DNA from: Lachnospiraceae bacterium
GTDB taxonomy: Bacteria; Bacillota; Clostridia; Lachnospirales; Lachnospiraceae
NCBI GenBank assembly: GCA_910575565.1
Contig: CAJTFL010000021.1
Span: 434 to 64,433, forward strand
Length of the DNA stretch: 64,000 nucleotides
Direction of reading: 5' to 3'
Shown here: positions 34,513 through 42,799 of the stretch, in pieces
How positions within the stretch are numbered: the first letter of the stretch is position 1
Layout of the letters: every line of letters begins with the position of its first letter
Position numbers and translations under genes: made by a program
The notes under the pieces: model-generated
What the model was told of the DNA's origin: nothing
What the model saw: the letters and a program-made list of their open reading frames with translations, nothing else
The model's database searches: none

Positions 34513-34863
34513 TTACCGCAGTGACAGGTTTTCCTGTTTCCGCAGTAATTCAAGCAGGTAACGAACCATAGGGAGCAGGTCAGCAGCTTCCTGCTCCGTA
34601 CAGTCTTTTTGCAGGGCAAGGAGCTTCTGGAGGTTTGGAGCTTCGTCCTTGTAATCCGGATCGAAGATTTTACTGGCCGGTATTTTCAGGTATGTAATCA
34701 AAGGGTACAGCTTTTCAAATTTGGGGTTGCCACGTCCGGCTTCAATGTTGAGTATGGTGCGTGAGTCGATATTCAGGATTTCAGCAAGCCTTTCCTGGGA
34801 AAGCCCAAGTTCTGTCCGGGCATCACGCACTGCGGCAGCAAGATTTTGTTTTGCATCATTCAT
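34513..34863 (-). CDS. XRE-family regulator next to the relaxase
   Basis: A 116-residue protein with a clear Cro/C1 helix-turn-helix at residues about 8-62 (RTELGLSQERLAEILNIDSR, TILNIEAGRGNP). An acidic helical tail, LEDLLRK-like, may dimerise. It lies 221 bases downstream of the relaxase stop on the same strand. Regulators in this position usually control mobilization or excision genes; no operator was identified with certainty. Confidence 0.85.
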   Translation of the reverse strand: MNDAKQNLAAAVRDARTELGLSQERLAEILNIDSRTILNIEAGRGNPKFEKLYPLITYLKIPASKIFDPDYKDEAPNLQKLLALQKDCTEQEAADLLPMVRYLLELLRKQENLSLR

Positions 34864-35083
34864 TGTGATTCACCTCGATAGTAGTTTACAATACACTTCG
34901 GCAGGAGTGAATTACAGCAGAATACAGTTAGGAAGTGAATTAAAGTACATGATAAGGAGATATAAGGAAATGTACACCATAAAATATGAAAAAGAACTGG
35001 ATATAGGGACAGTCGCACATATAAGGGTGTATCACAATGTAGGTAAAAACCTCATTGTGGTACACCCTTTTTTAATGTCGAAT

Positions 35084-36487
35084 TTAGAGTGTATTTTGGC
35101 TTTTGCCGTGTTTCCTGTCGCTTGTTGCCTGTGGTGCCGGAGTGCGGTCAAGGTATTGGTTGAGGTTGTCCAGTTTCCGGTTAAGCCCGGTGATTTCTTT
35201 CTCGGTAGTTTTATAGGTATTTTGTAAAGTTTGCTTTTTTGAATAGAGCGCATTGTAATCGCTGCGGAGCTTTTCAACATCAAGGTTTCTGATGTCAATG
35301 CCAAAGCGTTTCAGCATATTTTCAGCACCGTCATGGAGGAGCAGTTCCGTTTCGTGCTGGCGCAGGTATCTGTCCTTATCCTTTGATTTCTGGTATCGGA
35401 TATGGTAGATGCGGTTGGTTTTATACTGCTCGGCATATTTTAAAACCTGCCCTAAATCCTTTAGCTGACGCTCCGTTTCCACAAGGCTTGTCCGTGCGGT
35501 TTTCGCAAGTGCGGACTTGGCGGCAATCTGTCCTTCAAGCTCGGAAATAGAGCCTGTCTGACTGTAAGCAGCTGCTGCGATCTTGAGGTTTTGAATGTCA
35601 GCCCAATGCTTCAGACCGGGGCTTTCGGCAAACTTGTCCCCGGTGGTGTCAATGAGGTTTTTCTTTGAATAATCTCTGACAATGGGCTTTTTCCGGGTGG
35701 GGAACGGCACACGCTTTTTATCCTTTGTAAGAGCCTTTTCCGTGATGCGCTCCTTTATCTGTTCCTTGGTGTATTCAGCGCCCAAAGACTTTGCGCTGCC
35801 ACGGACAAAACGCTCTCTGTCCAGAGGGCGGAAGGAGATAAATTTATGTGCTTTTTCCCCGAAGTCCTCGCCTTTAATTTCGTAGCCTTTTGCCCGGATC
35901 AGTTCCATGCAGTCCTCGTAAGTTGCGGCGGTTTTTATGGCTTCGTCAATGTCGGATTTTAACTGCTCTTTCCATGCGGAGCCGTTTTTGCCAGCCTGCC
36001 ATTCCTTGTAGGTTTTGCCCCGCTTTTCCCCCGGAGTAATGACGGAAAGTTCATGCTCCCGGCAGAGGTCATCGCTCAGGCTGCGGATGTTGTAATAGGT
36101 CTTTTTGCAGTCATGGTATTTCTGATGGTTGACGTTATCGGCAGCGCAGAAAATAACGTGATTGTGGACGTGTCCTTTATCTATATGGGTGCTGACAACA
36201 TAGGAGTATTTTCCCTCTAAAAGTCTGTCAGCAAGCTCCACGCCTATCTGGTGGGCCTCCTTATAAGTAACCTCACCGGGGAGAAAGGATTGTATCAAAT
36301 GATAGGCTTTGTTTGGGTCGGATTGGCTGGTTTTTGACAGGGCAAATTTGAAATCATAGGCGGCGGTTTCGGGACTACAGCCGTAGGAAGAAATTAGTAT
36401 GCCCTCGTCGGTTTTGTCGGGGTTGCAGATGTAGTCTACTGCTTTACTGACGGTTGCCGTGACAGCATGGATTTTTGTGTATGCCAT
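35084..36487 (-). CDS. Relaxase, MobA/VirD2-type (MOBP-like)
   Basis: A 467-residue relaxase. The N-terminal domain has a likely catalytic Tyr in KAVDYICNP near residue 18 and the metal-binding histidines in STHIDKGHVHNHVIF near 100-113. A long charged coiled-coil tail (about 300-460) follows. It would nick the ICE at oriT and remain attached to the 5' end during transfer. Its start overlaps the mobC stop by 52 bases, an arrangement typical of Tn1549-like ICEs. Confidence 0.93.
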   Translation of the reverse strand: MAYTKIHAVTATVSKAVDYICNPDKTDEGILISSYGCSPETAAYDFKFALSKTSQSDPNKAYHLIQSFLPGEVTYKEAHQIGVELADRLLEGKYSYVVSTHIDKGHVHNHVIFCAADNVNHQKYHDCKKTYYNIRSLSDDLCREHELSVITPGEKRGKTYKEWQAGKNGSAWKEQLKSDIDEAIKTAATYEDCMELIRAKGYEIKGEDFGEKAHKFISFRPLDRERFVRGSAKSLGAEYTKEQIKERITEKALTKDKKRVPFPTRKKPIVRDYSKKNLIDTTGDKFAESPGLKHWADIQNLKIAAAAYSQTGSISELEGQIAAKSALAKTARTSLVETERQLKDLGQVLKYAEQYKTNRIYHIRYQKSKDKDRYLRQHETELLLHDGAENMLKRFGIDIRNLDVEKLRSDYNALYSKKQTLQNTYKTTEKEITGLNRKLDNLNQYLDRTPAPQATSDRKHGKSQNTL

Positions 36488-36777
36488 ACCTTTTGCATCA
36501 GCTCCTTTACTTCATTTACATCGGCTTTGTATACGTTGCCCGTGGCATTCATGCGCTTTGCAATCTGGTTCAGATTGTTCCCGATTCTGGCAAGCACAGA
36601 GTTGTATTCCCGCAGCTCTGAATAGTCAATGTCATAGACATAGCCGTACAAAATCAGATGCCGGAGGAAAGAGGATTTGTCTTTCATATTGGAGGCTTTG
36701 CATTTCTGCTCCAATATGTAAAGTTCATCATCACTTAGACGGAGTGTTAGGCGGTTTTGACGTTCTCGGTTCTCCAT
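36436..36777 (-). CDS. mobC: MobC-like relaxosome accessory protein
   Basis: A 113-residue basic protein. A ribbon-helix-helix-like N-terminus (RLTLRLSDDELYILEQK) precedes a MobC-type helical region (LARIGNNLNQIAKRMNATG). It binds near oriT and helps the relaxase melt the nick region. It is encoded directly upstream of the relaxase and downstream of the palindrome-rich candidate oriT. Confidence 0.88.
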   Translation of the reverse strand: MENRERQNRLTLRLSDDELYILEQKCKASNMKDKSSFLRHLILYGYVYDIDYSELREYNSVLARIGNNLNQIAKRMNATGNVYKADVNEVKELMQKVWHTQKSMLSRQPSVKQ

Positions 36778-36939
36778 TGTTTGGGAAGCTCCTTTCGCTA
36801 AAAATGGATTGTTTTTTTAATATGCCGTATCCGGCGGGAGGTTTTTTCAAGCGTAAAAATCCAGAAATTCCGCAGAGGTAATTTGGGGATTTTGGAGCGC
36901 AAAGGGGGTCAGGGGGATATGCCCTCTGCAAGCCAATTT

Positions 36940-37085
36940 TCTCAGGTTCCCACTTGGAGGAACTTGGGGAAATTGAAGCCTATGGACGTCCATAGGCAGT
37001 GCTTGCTATTCGTGGCAAATTACCCGTAGGGAATTTGCGTGTTGTGCGAGCTTAGGCGAGCGTCTTACAACACATAAGGGCGTTT
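36940..37085. other. Candidate origin of transfer (oriT) of the ICE
   Basis: A non-coding stretch upstream of mobC with stacked inverted repeats. These are TTCCC.ACTTG with a nearby .CTTGGGGAA, a perfect CCTATGGAC/GTCCATAGG palindrome around 36980-36997, GCAAATT.CCC with GGG.AATTTGC around 37015-37040, and TGTTGT with ACAACA around 37040-37073. Position beside mobC/relaxase and this structure suit oriT. The nick site cannot be fixed from sequence alone. Confidence 0.6.
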
Positions 37086-37145
37086 CCGCCCCTGCTTTTG
37101 TAAAGCCTTTCGGATATTTGGCTTTGGGGGTTGTTTTGGCAAATA

Positions 37146-37203
37146 AAAAACTGCCACAACCAGAACAGGGCAGAGTTTCCCTGTTCCGGCTCATAGCAGT
37201 TTG
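37146..37203 (-). terminator. Minus-strand terminator-like hairpin
   Basis: GAACAGGG (37163-37170) and CCCTGTTC (37179-37186) form the inner stem, with AAACTGC/GCAGTTT outside. Read on the minus strand it is followed by a T6 run. It could insulate the oriT/mobilization region from minus-strand transcription entering from the right. Confidence 0.55.
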
Positions 37204-37424
37204 AGTGTCTGTTGATGAAGTTTTGATTCTATCCACTAAAGATTTTAACAAGCGGCAGGGGGAAAGTCAACAAGAGATAGCAGAAGAAAAAGTATGTGGC
37301 GGCTGTCAAAAGAGCGGAGCCAGATAGAACAGAAAATTTTTAAAATTATTTTTTGAATAGGAACGGATTGTTCGGGTTCATTTTTTACAATGTAACTGGA
37401 GAATTAGCAGAAGGGGGGTGAAGC

Positions 37425-37754
37425 ATGAATACAGCAGACCGCAGGACGGAAATCATTAACATTCTGATTATCCGGCGGCGTACAACGGCAAGGGAACTGG
37501 CGGACGAATTTGGTGTCACTACCCGCACGATACAAAAAGATATTCAGGCTTTATCTCCCGGATACCCGATTTATACAAAGCAGGGAGGGGATGGAGGGAT
37601 TTTTATAGGGGAGGATTACAAGCCTTATGTGAATACCCTTTCCGCTGATGAGTTAAAAACCCTGCGTGAAATATACGGACAGGCGCAGGGGTCACAAAAG
37701 AAAATCCTGTTACAGATCATACATAAATACGGCCCTGATAAACTGGAATTATGA
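37425..37754 (+). CDS. Helix-turn-helix regulator, DeoR/HTH_11-like
   Basis: A 109-residue protein with an N-terminal winged HTH (RTTARELADEFGVTTRTIQK, DIQALS) and a short sensing-like region (GGDGGIFIGEDYKPYVNTL, then a helical end). GGGGGG lies before the ATG. Small HTH proteins of this kind sit near recombinases in Tn1549-type ICEs. It may regulate excision or transfer. Confidence 0.82.
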   Translation: MNTADRRTEIINILIIRRRTTARELADEFGVTTRTIQKDIQALSPGYPIYTKQGGDGGIFIGEDYKPYVNTLSADELKTLREIYGQAQGSQKKILLQIIHKYGPDKLEL

Positions 37755-37845
37755 ACTTGCCATTCCGCTAAAGCACATAATCTTTATAGAACCGTTCATA
37801 GCAGGCGGAGAGTGCTTATGTGCTTTTTGGGCTGGCAAGTCCAAA
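37752..37845 (+). terminator. Long inverted repeat after the HTH gene
   Basis: AAAGCACATAA pairs with TTATGTGCTTT, and outer ACTTGCC pairs with GGCAAGT; a T5 run lies within the descending arm. It is either a terminator with a large loop or a recombinase-related inverted repeat. Bases 37846-38057 show no gene I can support. Confidence 0.55.
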
Positions 37846-38057
37846 GATGATTTTATCCAAAACAGGCAGAGGGATTTCTGCCCGTCAACGCAGGTTGGCG
37901 TGTGTACCTTGATAATTGAATATGCAAATACATACGGGACGTGTGGGATGTGCGGAGCCGCTATGCGGACACGCCAAGAACTGCCTGCTTCCATTTTTGT
38001 CTGGAAGTGCATACGAGGGAATACTGAAATCTGGTATTGAAGTTAAGGCAGTGAGCG

Positions 38058-38481
38058 ATGAATGTCTGGCGAAAAGTGCAGCAGTTGCATGAGGCTATGA
38101 GGCATATCTTTGATAATGATACTTCCGGGTTTTCCGGTCAGTTTGGAGTGACGGTGCGATACCGATGTGGACAGTGTAATGAACTGTCACCTGTATGTGT
38201 TTTTTGAAAGAGTTTGGAGTGAAGTTTTGTCTGCTGATGAGAGCCGGGAACTTGATTCTTGTCTGTCATGGGCAGATAAAATTGTGCAGCATGGAAAGGA
38301 GATTATTTTGAAAAATGAAACAAGTGGTAAGACAAGCGAGAGAGATGCAGATAGGATAATTGCGTTAGCCTTGATAAGACACCTCTATAATGAGGGGAAA
38401 ATATCAGAGCTTGTCTATAAAAATATAAAAAAAGAAACGATTGGCAAAATATCTGTTGCCAATCGGGAAATCTTGTGGTAA
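38058..38481 (+). pseudogene. Small gene before the recombinase, apparent frameshift in a T6 run
   Basis: From ATG 38058 one frame reads MNVWRKVQQLHEAMRHIF and a Cys pair RCGQCNELSP, then stops at 38205. A second frame continues FERVWSEVLSADESRELDS and ends in ALIRHLYNEGKISELVYKNI at 38481. Removing one T from the run at about 38199-38205 joins them into about 140 residues. An alternative is two separate small genes, the second starting at TTG 38308 behind AAAGGAG. The tail resembles SHOCT-like small domains. Confidence 0.5.
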
Positions 38482-38523
38482 TATAATCATATAGGAACAA
38501 TGTAGGAAAACGGAGGCGGATAT

Positions 38524-40326
38524 ATGAGTGAAAGAAAAGTTGCTATATATGCGAGAGTTTCTACCGAACATGAAGCCCAAATATCTGCTCTGGAAAATCA
38601 AGTTCAATATTATGATAATCTGTTCCAATTTCACCCAGATTGGAAGCTGTATAAAAGGTATGTCGATGAGGGCATAACCGGAACATCTGTCAACAAAAGA
38701 CAGAGTTTTCTTGAAATGATGGATGATGCGAAAAATGGTTGTTTTGATTTGATTGTTACCAGAGAGGTATCACGTTTTGCAAGAAATACGGTAGATACTT
38801 TACAGCAGACAAGGATACTTAAAAAGTATGGGGTTGAAGTATACTTTACAGAGGATAATATTTGGACAATGAATGACGATGATGGGGAACTTCGCTTGAC
38901 AATCATGGCTACGTTGGCTCAAAATGAAAGTAAAAAAACATCTACCCGTGTGAAAGCCGGACAGATGATTTCATTTCAAAATGGAGTGCCATATGGAAAT
39001 GGAAATATTTTAGGATACGATAGGGTTGGAAAAGAATTTGTAATCAATGAAGAGCAGGCGAAAACAGTCCGCATGATTTATGATATGTACTTAGATGGAA
39101 TGGGGATGCGGAAGATACAGTTTGCGCTTGAGGCGGCAGGAAGAACAACCTCATCAGGACTGACACGGTGGTATTCGTCATACATAAGCAGGGTTTTGAA
39201 TAATCCATTCTATTGTGGTATTATCGTGTATAGGAAAGAATATGTTCCCGATTATCTGGAACAAAAGAAAATCAGAAATTGGGGAGAAGTTGAGCAAATT
39301 GCAGTAGAGGGAAAACATCAGCCAATTATCACAAAGGAAGAATTTGAAAAAGTCAGAAAGATGCTTGATGCTAAGACCTGTTCCGTTAATAATAGAGGGC
39401 GCAGGGGAAAGCATAAAGCAAATGATGTTTGGTGCAAGAAATTAAGATGTTACTGCGGTGCTTCTATGAATAGGCGGGTATGGCGAAGGGTAAATGGCAT
39501 TCCGCAATACTGTTACCAATGTTATTCACAGATCAGGACTGGAAGCATAGCTACCAGAACCAAGAAAGGATTGGATTTAGAGGGGATATGTGATTCGCCA
39601 ATGGTGCCAGGGTGGAAGTTAGGGGCAATGGCGGATGTGGTCTTTCAAAAGTTTTGGCAGGACAGGAGCAGCATAATTCAGATAGCGAATGAAATGCTTG
39701 AAAAGCATTTCATGGATGACAGGGAGGTTGATTTTCAAGGAGAGATTGAGGAAATTTCAAGAAAAATTGCGATAGTGGATAAAAAATATGATAATTTAGT
39801 TGATATGAGAATGGCTGGCGAGATTGACAGGGCAAAATTTGAAGAAAAGAAAAAGTCTTTGTTTGAGGACAAAGCCAAGTATCAAAAAATACTGGAATCA
39901 TATCAAGTTGACGAGGAAGTGTCTGACGAAGAATACGAAAATCGGTTGCAGGTGTTGAAATATGGGTTAGAACAAGATTTTAATTTTTCAACTCATAGCA
40001 TACCGGAGGAAGTGATAGATGCTTTCGTAAAAGAGATTATAGTTTATCCTGATTGTTTTGTTTGGAAATTGAATATATTTGATGATGACCTGAAATTACA
40101 GGTCGCTGGTCGTAAAAATGACCCAACAGTTAGCCTAATCGAGAGTCCTACATTAGTCAATGGCAGCACAGGCGGCGATAAACAATGTAGGAAAGTAGAT
40201 TACAAATATATGTACTTTACGGAATATCTGATAACCAGAGCTGATGTGAATGATTTTATGGCACATCGTCCGGAGTACACAAAGGCGAACCGCTTTGAGG
40301 ATTTCGTTTGTAAAATCTATCTTTGA
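38524..40326 (+). CDS. Large serine recombinase (ICE integrase/excisionase)
   Basis: 600 residues, start preceded by AACGGAGG. The N-terminal resolvase domain has the catalytic Ser13 in YARVSTEHE, and VSRFARNTVD with downstream Arg residues. A recombinase domain (WYSSYISRVLNNPFY) comes next, then a zinc ribbon with spaced Cys (LRCYCGASMNRR) and a coiled coil near 430-480. It would integrate and excise the ICE by recombining short att cores. It is last in the ICE, as expected of an end-located recombinase, and is followed by terminators. Confidence 0.94.
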   Translation: MSERKVAIYARVSTEHEAQISALENQVQYYDNLFQFHPDWKLYKRYVDEGITGTSVNKRQSFLEMMDDAKNGCFDLIVTREVSRFARNTVDTLQQTRILKKYGVEVYFTEDNIWTMNDDDGELRLTIMATLAQNESKKTSTRVKAGQMISFQNGVPYGNGNILGYDRVGKEFVINEEQAKTVRMIYDMYLDGMGMRKIQFALEAAGRTTSSGLTRWYSSYISRVLNNPFYCGIIVYRKEYVPDYLEQKKIRNWGEVEQIAVEGKHQPIITKEEFEKVRKMLDAKTCSVNNRGRRGKHKANDVWCKKLRCYCGASMNRRVWRRVNGIPQYCYQCYSQIRTGSIATRTKKGLDLEGICDSPMVPGWKLGAMADVVFQKFWQDRSSIIQIANEMLEKHFMDDREVDFQGEIEEISRKIAIVDKKYDNLVDMRMAGEIDRAKFEEKKKSLFEDKAKYQKILESYQVDEEVSDEEYENRLQVLKYGLEQDFNFSTHSIPEEVIDAFVKEIIVYPDCFVWKLNIFDDDLKLQVAGRKNDPTVSLIESPTLVNGSTGGDKQCRKVDYKYMYFTEYLITRADVNDFMAHRPEYTKANRFEDFVCKIYL

Positions 40327-40331
40327 CGATT

Positions 40332-40368
40332 AGGGGAAAATTCATTTAAGAGTTTTCCCCTTTTTTCG
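40332..40368 (+). terminator. Recombinase terminator
   Basis: AGGGGAAAA (40332-40340) and TTTTCCCC (40353-40360) form a stem followed by T6, six bases past the recombinase stop. Confidence 0.85.
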
Positions 40369-40377
40369 TGGTTTTTT

Positions 40378-40416
40378 CAAAGGATTCTATCCCAAACAAA
40401 GGATAGAGTCCTTTTT
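40378..40416. terminator. Second hairpin in the ICE end/joint region
   Basis: AAAGGATTCTATCC pairs with GGATAGAGTCCTTT across CAAACAAA (one G-T/mismatch), then a T5 run. This 125-base gap between recombinase and the RepA/ParAB module is where an attachment site or circular joint would be expected. Confidence 0.65.
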
Positions 40417-40452
40417 ATATACACAAACAAAATAATCAAAGGAGGTTCACAC

Positions 40453-40971
40453 ATGAACAACACAGCGTTAAGAGCAGGGGCGCAGAGCGCCAACAACACA
40501 CACATGGTTTTTGCAAACGAGGAACATGAAAGATTCTATTATGAGAAACTGGAACAGGCGAGGTATCAGGACTGCTATCACAAGGCTTTGATCTACATTC
40601 TCGGTATTTCTGAGGATACGAGGAACCATTTCAGCCAGATTTACGATATGAAGTCCGGGTGCGTCAAAACAGAGTGTCTGCATCAGGGCTGGCAGACCAG
40701 CGGCAGCGTAAAGGTTGTAAGGCTTGCCTTTAACCTTTACACGGACGGAACGCCGAGCGTTGATGACTATAAGCGCAAGGACGAGCAGATTGGCGAGTGC
40801 AGGGAGTATTCCGTAAGCGATATTTTCTGTTGCGGCTACGCACTGTACTTCTGGCAAGGCATTAAACTCCGTTACCCGGAATACTGCCGGAAACAGCGGT
40901 CTATTGAGGAGATCCTTGCAGAAATGGAGAGGAAACGTGCTGAAAATTCGACTGATGGGAACGAAGAATGA
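40453..40971 (+). CDS. DUF6075-like ICE protein
   Basis: 172 residues; AAAGGAGG lies nine bases before ATG. The pattern HERFYYEKLEQARYQDCYHK, then SGCVKTECLHQGWQTSG and APYF-like ALYFWQGIKLRYPEYCR fits the family I know as DUF6075. It is common at the left end of Tn1549-like ICEs. Function unknown. The next gene starts within it, at 40937. Confidence 0.8.
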   Translation: MNNTALRAGAQSANNTHMVFANEEHERFYYEKLEQARYQDCYHKALIYILGISEDTRNHFSQIYDMKSGCVKTECLHQGWQTSGSVKVVRLAFNLYTDGTPSVDDYKRKDEQIGECREYSVSDIFCCGYALYFWQGIKLRYPEYCRKQRSIEEILAEMERKRAENSTDGNEE

Positions 40972-41119
40972 TATTAAGTGGTTCGAGAAGATTCTGCAAA
41001 GGCAGCCTAAAGTGGCTGTGACGGAAGTTTCCGAGCTGTACCGGAACAAGGGTACAAACAGGTATTACCGGGCTTATGTGGAAGTGCAGAAAGCCAACAT
41101 CAAAGAAAAATCTAACTAA
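40937..41119 (+). CDS. DUF3970-like small protein
   Basis: 60 residues from GTG 40937, nine bases after GAGAGGAA. It overlaps the previous stop by 35 bases. The pattern KIRLMGTKNDIKWFEKIL, ELYRNKGTNRYYRAYVEV is typical of DUF3970. Basic, two strands and two helices by appearance. Function unknown. Confidence 0.75.
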   Translation: MLKIRLMGTKNDIKWFEKILQRQPKVAVTEVSELYRNKGTNRYYRAYVEVQKANIKEKSN

Positions 41120-41135
41120 ACGGAGGAATAAAACC

Positions 41136-41921
41136 ATGTGTAAAGTGATAGCGATAGCAAACCAGAAAGGCGGGGTCGGCAAGACCACCACAACGAGCAG
41201 CTTAGGAATCGGGCTGGCGAAACAGGGAAAGAAAGTTTTAGTAATTGATGCGGATGCGCAGGGCAGCTTGACCGCAAGCCTGGGCTTTACGGAGCCGGAC
41301 AAGCTGGAAGTCACCCTTGCGAATGTACTGGAAAAGATAATCAATGATGAAGAAATGGAAGCAGGCTACGGTATTTTGAAGCATGAGGAAGGCATTGACC
41401 TGATGCCGGGGAACATTGAGCTGTCCGGCCTAGAGGTTTCCCTTGTGAACGTGATGAGCCGGGAAATTATGCTTCGCTCCTATGTGGACAGGATAAAGGA
41501 TGGGTACGATTACATTCTGATTGACTGTATGCCCTCTTTGGGTATGATTACCATAAATGCCTTTGCCTGCGCCGACAGCATACTCATTCCGGTTCAGGCG
41601 GCATACCTGCCCGTGAAGGGCCTGGAGCAGCTTATCAAGACCATAGGCAAGGTAAAGCGGCAGATCAACCCGAAGCTGGAGATTGAGGGTATTTTACTGA
41701 CAATGGTAGACAACCGCACGAACTACGCAAGGGATATTATGGCGCTGCTTATCGAAACCTACGGAAGCAGGGTGCGGATATTCGAGAACAGCATACCGAT
41801 GTCGGTGAGGGCGGCGGAAACGTCTGCAGAGGGCGTGAGCATCTATGAGCATGACCCGAAAGGCAAGGTTGCCGGGGCGTACCAGTCCTTGACAAAGGAG
41901 GTGCTTGGCAATGGGCAGTAA
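41136..41921 (+). CDS. parA: ParA-family partition ATPase
   Basis: 261 residues from ATG 41136 (CGGAGG nine bases upstream). The deviant Walker A is NQKGGVGKTTTT; the Walker A' Asp is in VLVIDADAQG; the Walker B-like motif is YILIDCMPSLG. It lacks an N-terminal HTH, as in type Ib-like or chromosomal ParA/Soj. With ParB it would segregate a circular form of the ICE. It overlaps the parB start by 11 bases. Confidence 0.94.
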   Translation: MCKVIAIANQKGGVGKTTTTSSLGIGLAKQGKKVLVIDADAQGSLTASLGFTEPDKLEVTLANVLEKIINDEEMEAGYGILKHEEGIDLMPGNIELSGLEVSLVNVMSREIMLRSYVDRIKDGYDYILIDCMPSLGMITINAFACADSILIPVQAAYLPVKGLEQLIKTIGKVKRQINPKLEIEGILLTMVDNRTNYARDIMALLIETYGSRVRIFENSIPMSVRAAETSAEGVSIYEHDPKGKVAGAYQSLTKEVLGNGQ

Positions 41922-42786
41922 GGCGGGGAGTGCAGCTAAAGTCAAGTTAAACAGCTTTGATGATTTATTTGGCGGCGCAGAAAATACGTCGGGGGAGCAG
42001 ATTATCCATGCGAAACTGGCGGATTTACATACATTCAAAGGACACCCATTCCGTGTCCTTGATGATGAAAAGATGGAGGAAACCACGGAGAGTATTGGCA
42101 AGTACGGTGTGCTTGTTCCCGGAATTGTAAGGCCGAGGGAGGGAGGCGGCTATGAGATCATAGCCGGACACCGCAGGAAACGGGGTTCTGAAAAAGCAGG
42201 GCTTGACACGATGCCCGTCATTGTCAGGAACTATACGGATGATGAAGCTACGATTATCATGGTGGATTCCAATATCCAGAGGGAGGACATTTTACCGAGT
42301 GAGAAAGCGAAGGCTTACGCCATGAAATACGAAGCGATGAAGCACCAGGGCAGCAAAGGCGGCAGCACCCTTGACGAAGTGGGGGAAGCTGCCGGGGAGA
42401 GCGGAAAGACCGTGCAGAGGTATGTATGGCTTGCAAGGCTCTCGGACGAGCTGCTTGGCATGGTGGACGCAAAGAAGATAGGGATAGCGCAGGGCGTTGA
42501 CATTTCTTTCCTCTCAGAAGAACAGCAGCAGTATGTAACCGTCATTCTCCAGGAAACGTGCGCATCGGTTTCCAGCGCACAGGCGGCAAAGCTGAAGGAG
42601 TACGGAAAAAGCGGGGAGCTGACGCTGGCAATGGTCAGGCTGATACTATCGGAGGAAAAACCCAAAGAGAGAAAGGTGACAATTAAGGGAGATAAGATCA
42701 ACAGGTATTTTCCGGAGGACTATTCCAATGACGATATAGAGGGCATCATTATCGAGCTTTTGGAGGAATGGCAGAGTAAGCGGTAA
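41911..42786 (+). CDS. parB: ParB-family DNA-binding protein
   Basis: 291 residues from ATG 41911, nine bases after AAAGGAGG. The ParB/Spo0J N-terminal CTPase fold shows GIVRPREGGGYEIIAGHRR and ADNIQRED-like SNIQREDILPSEKA. A central HTH includes LDEVGEAAGESGKTVQRYVW. The C-terminal dimerisation region includes the ILSEEKPKERKVTI segment. It would bind a parS-like palindrome and spread. No standard parS (TGTTTCACGTGAAACA) was found in the window, but a dispersed 23-bp palindrome is present. Confidence 0.92.
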   Translation: MGSKAGSAAKVKLNSFDDLFGGAENTSGEQIIHAKLADLHTFKGHPFRVLDDEKMEETTESIGKYGVLVPGIVRPREGGGYEIIAGHRRKRGSEKAGLDTMPVIVRNYTDDEATIIMVDSNIQREDILPSEKAKAYAMKYEAMKHQGSKGGSTLDEVGEAAGESGKTVQRYVWLARLSDELLGMVDAKKIGIAQGVDISFLSEEQQQYVTVILQETCASVSSAQAAKLKEYGKSGELTLAMVRLILSEEKPKERKVTIKGDKINRYFPEDYSNDDIEGIIIELLEEWQSKR

Positions 42787-42799
42787 AGGAGGCGGCAGA

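Noticed and set aside
37006..37251. Minus-strand 81-codon frame in the oriT region
   Set aside because: It runs through inverted repeats and a terminator-like hairpin and lacks a ribosome site; better explained as structured non-coding DNA.
37666..38040. Plus-strand 124-codon frame after the HTH gene
   Set aside because: It overlaps the HTH gene in another frame, crosses a long inverted repeat and has no recognisable domain.
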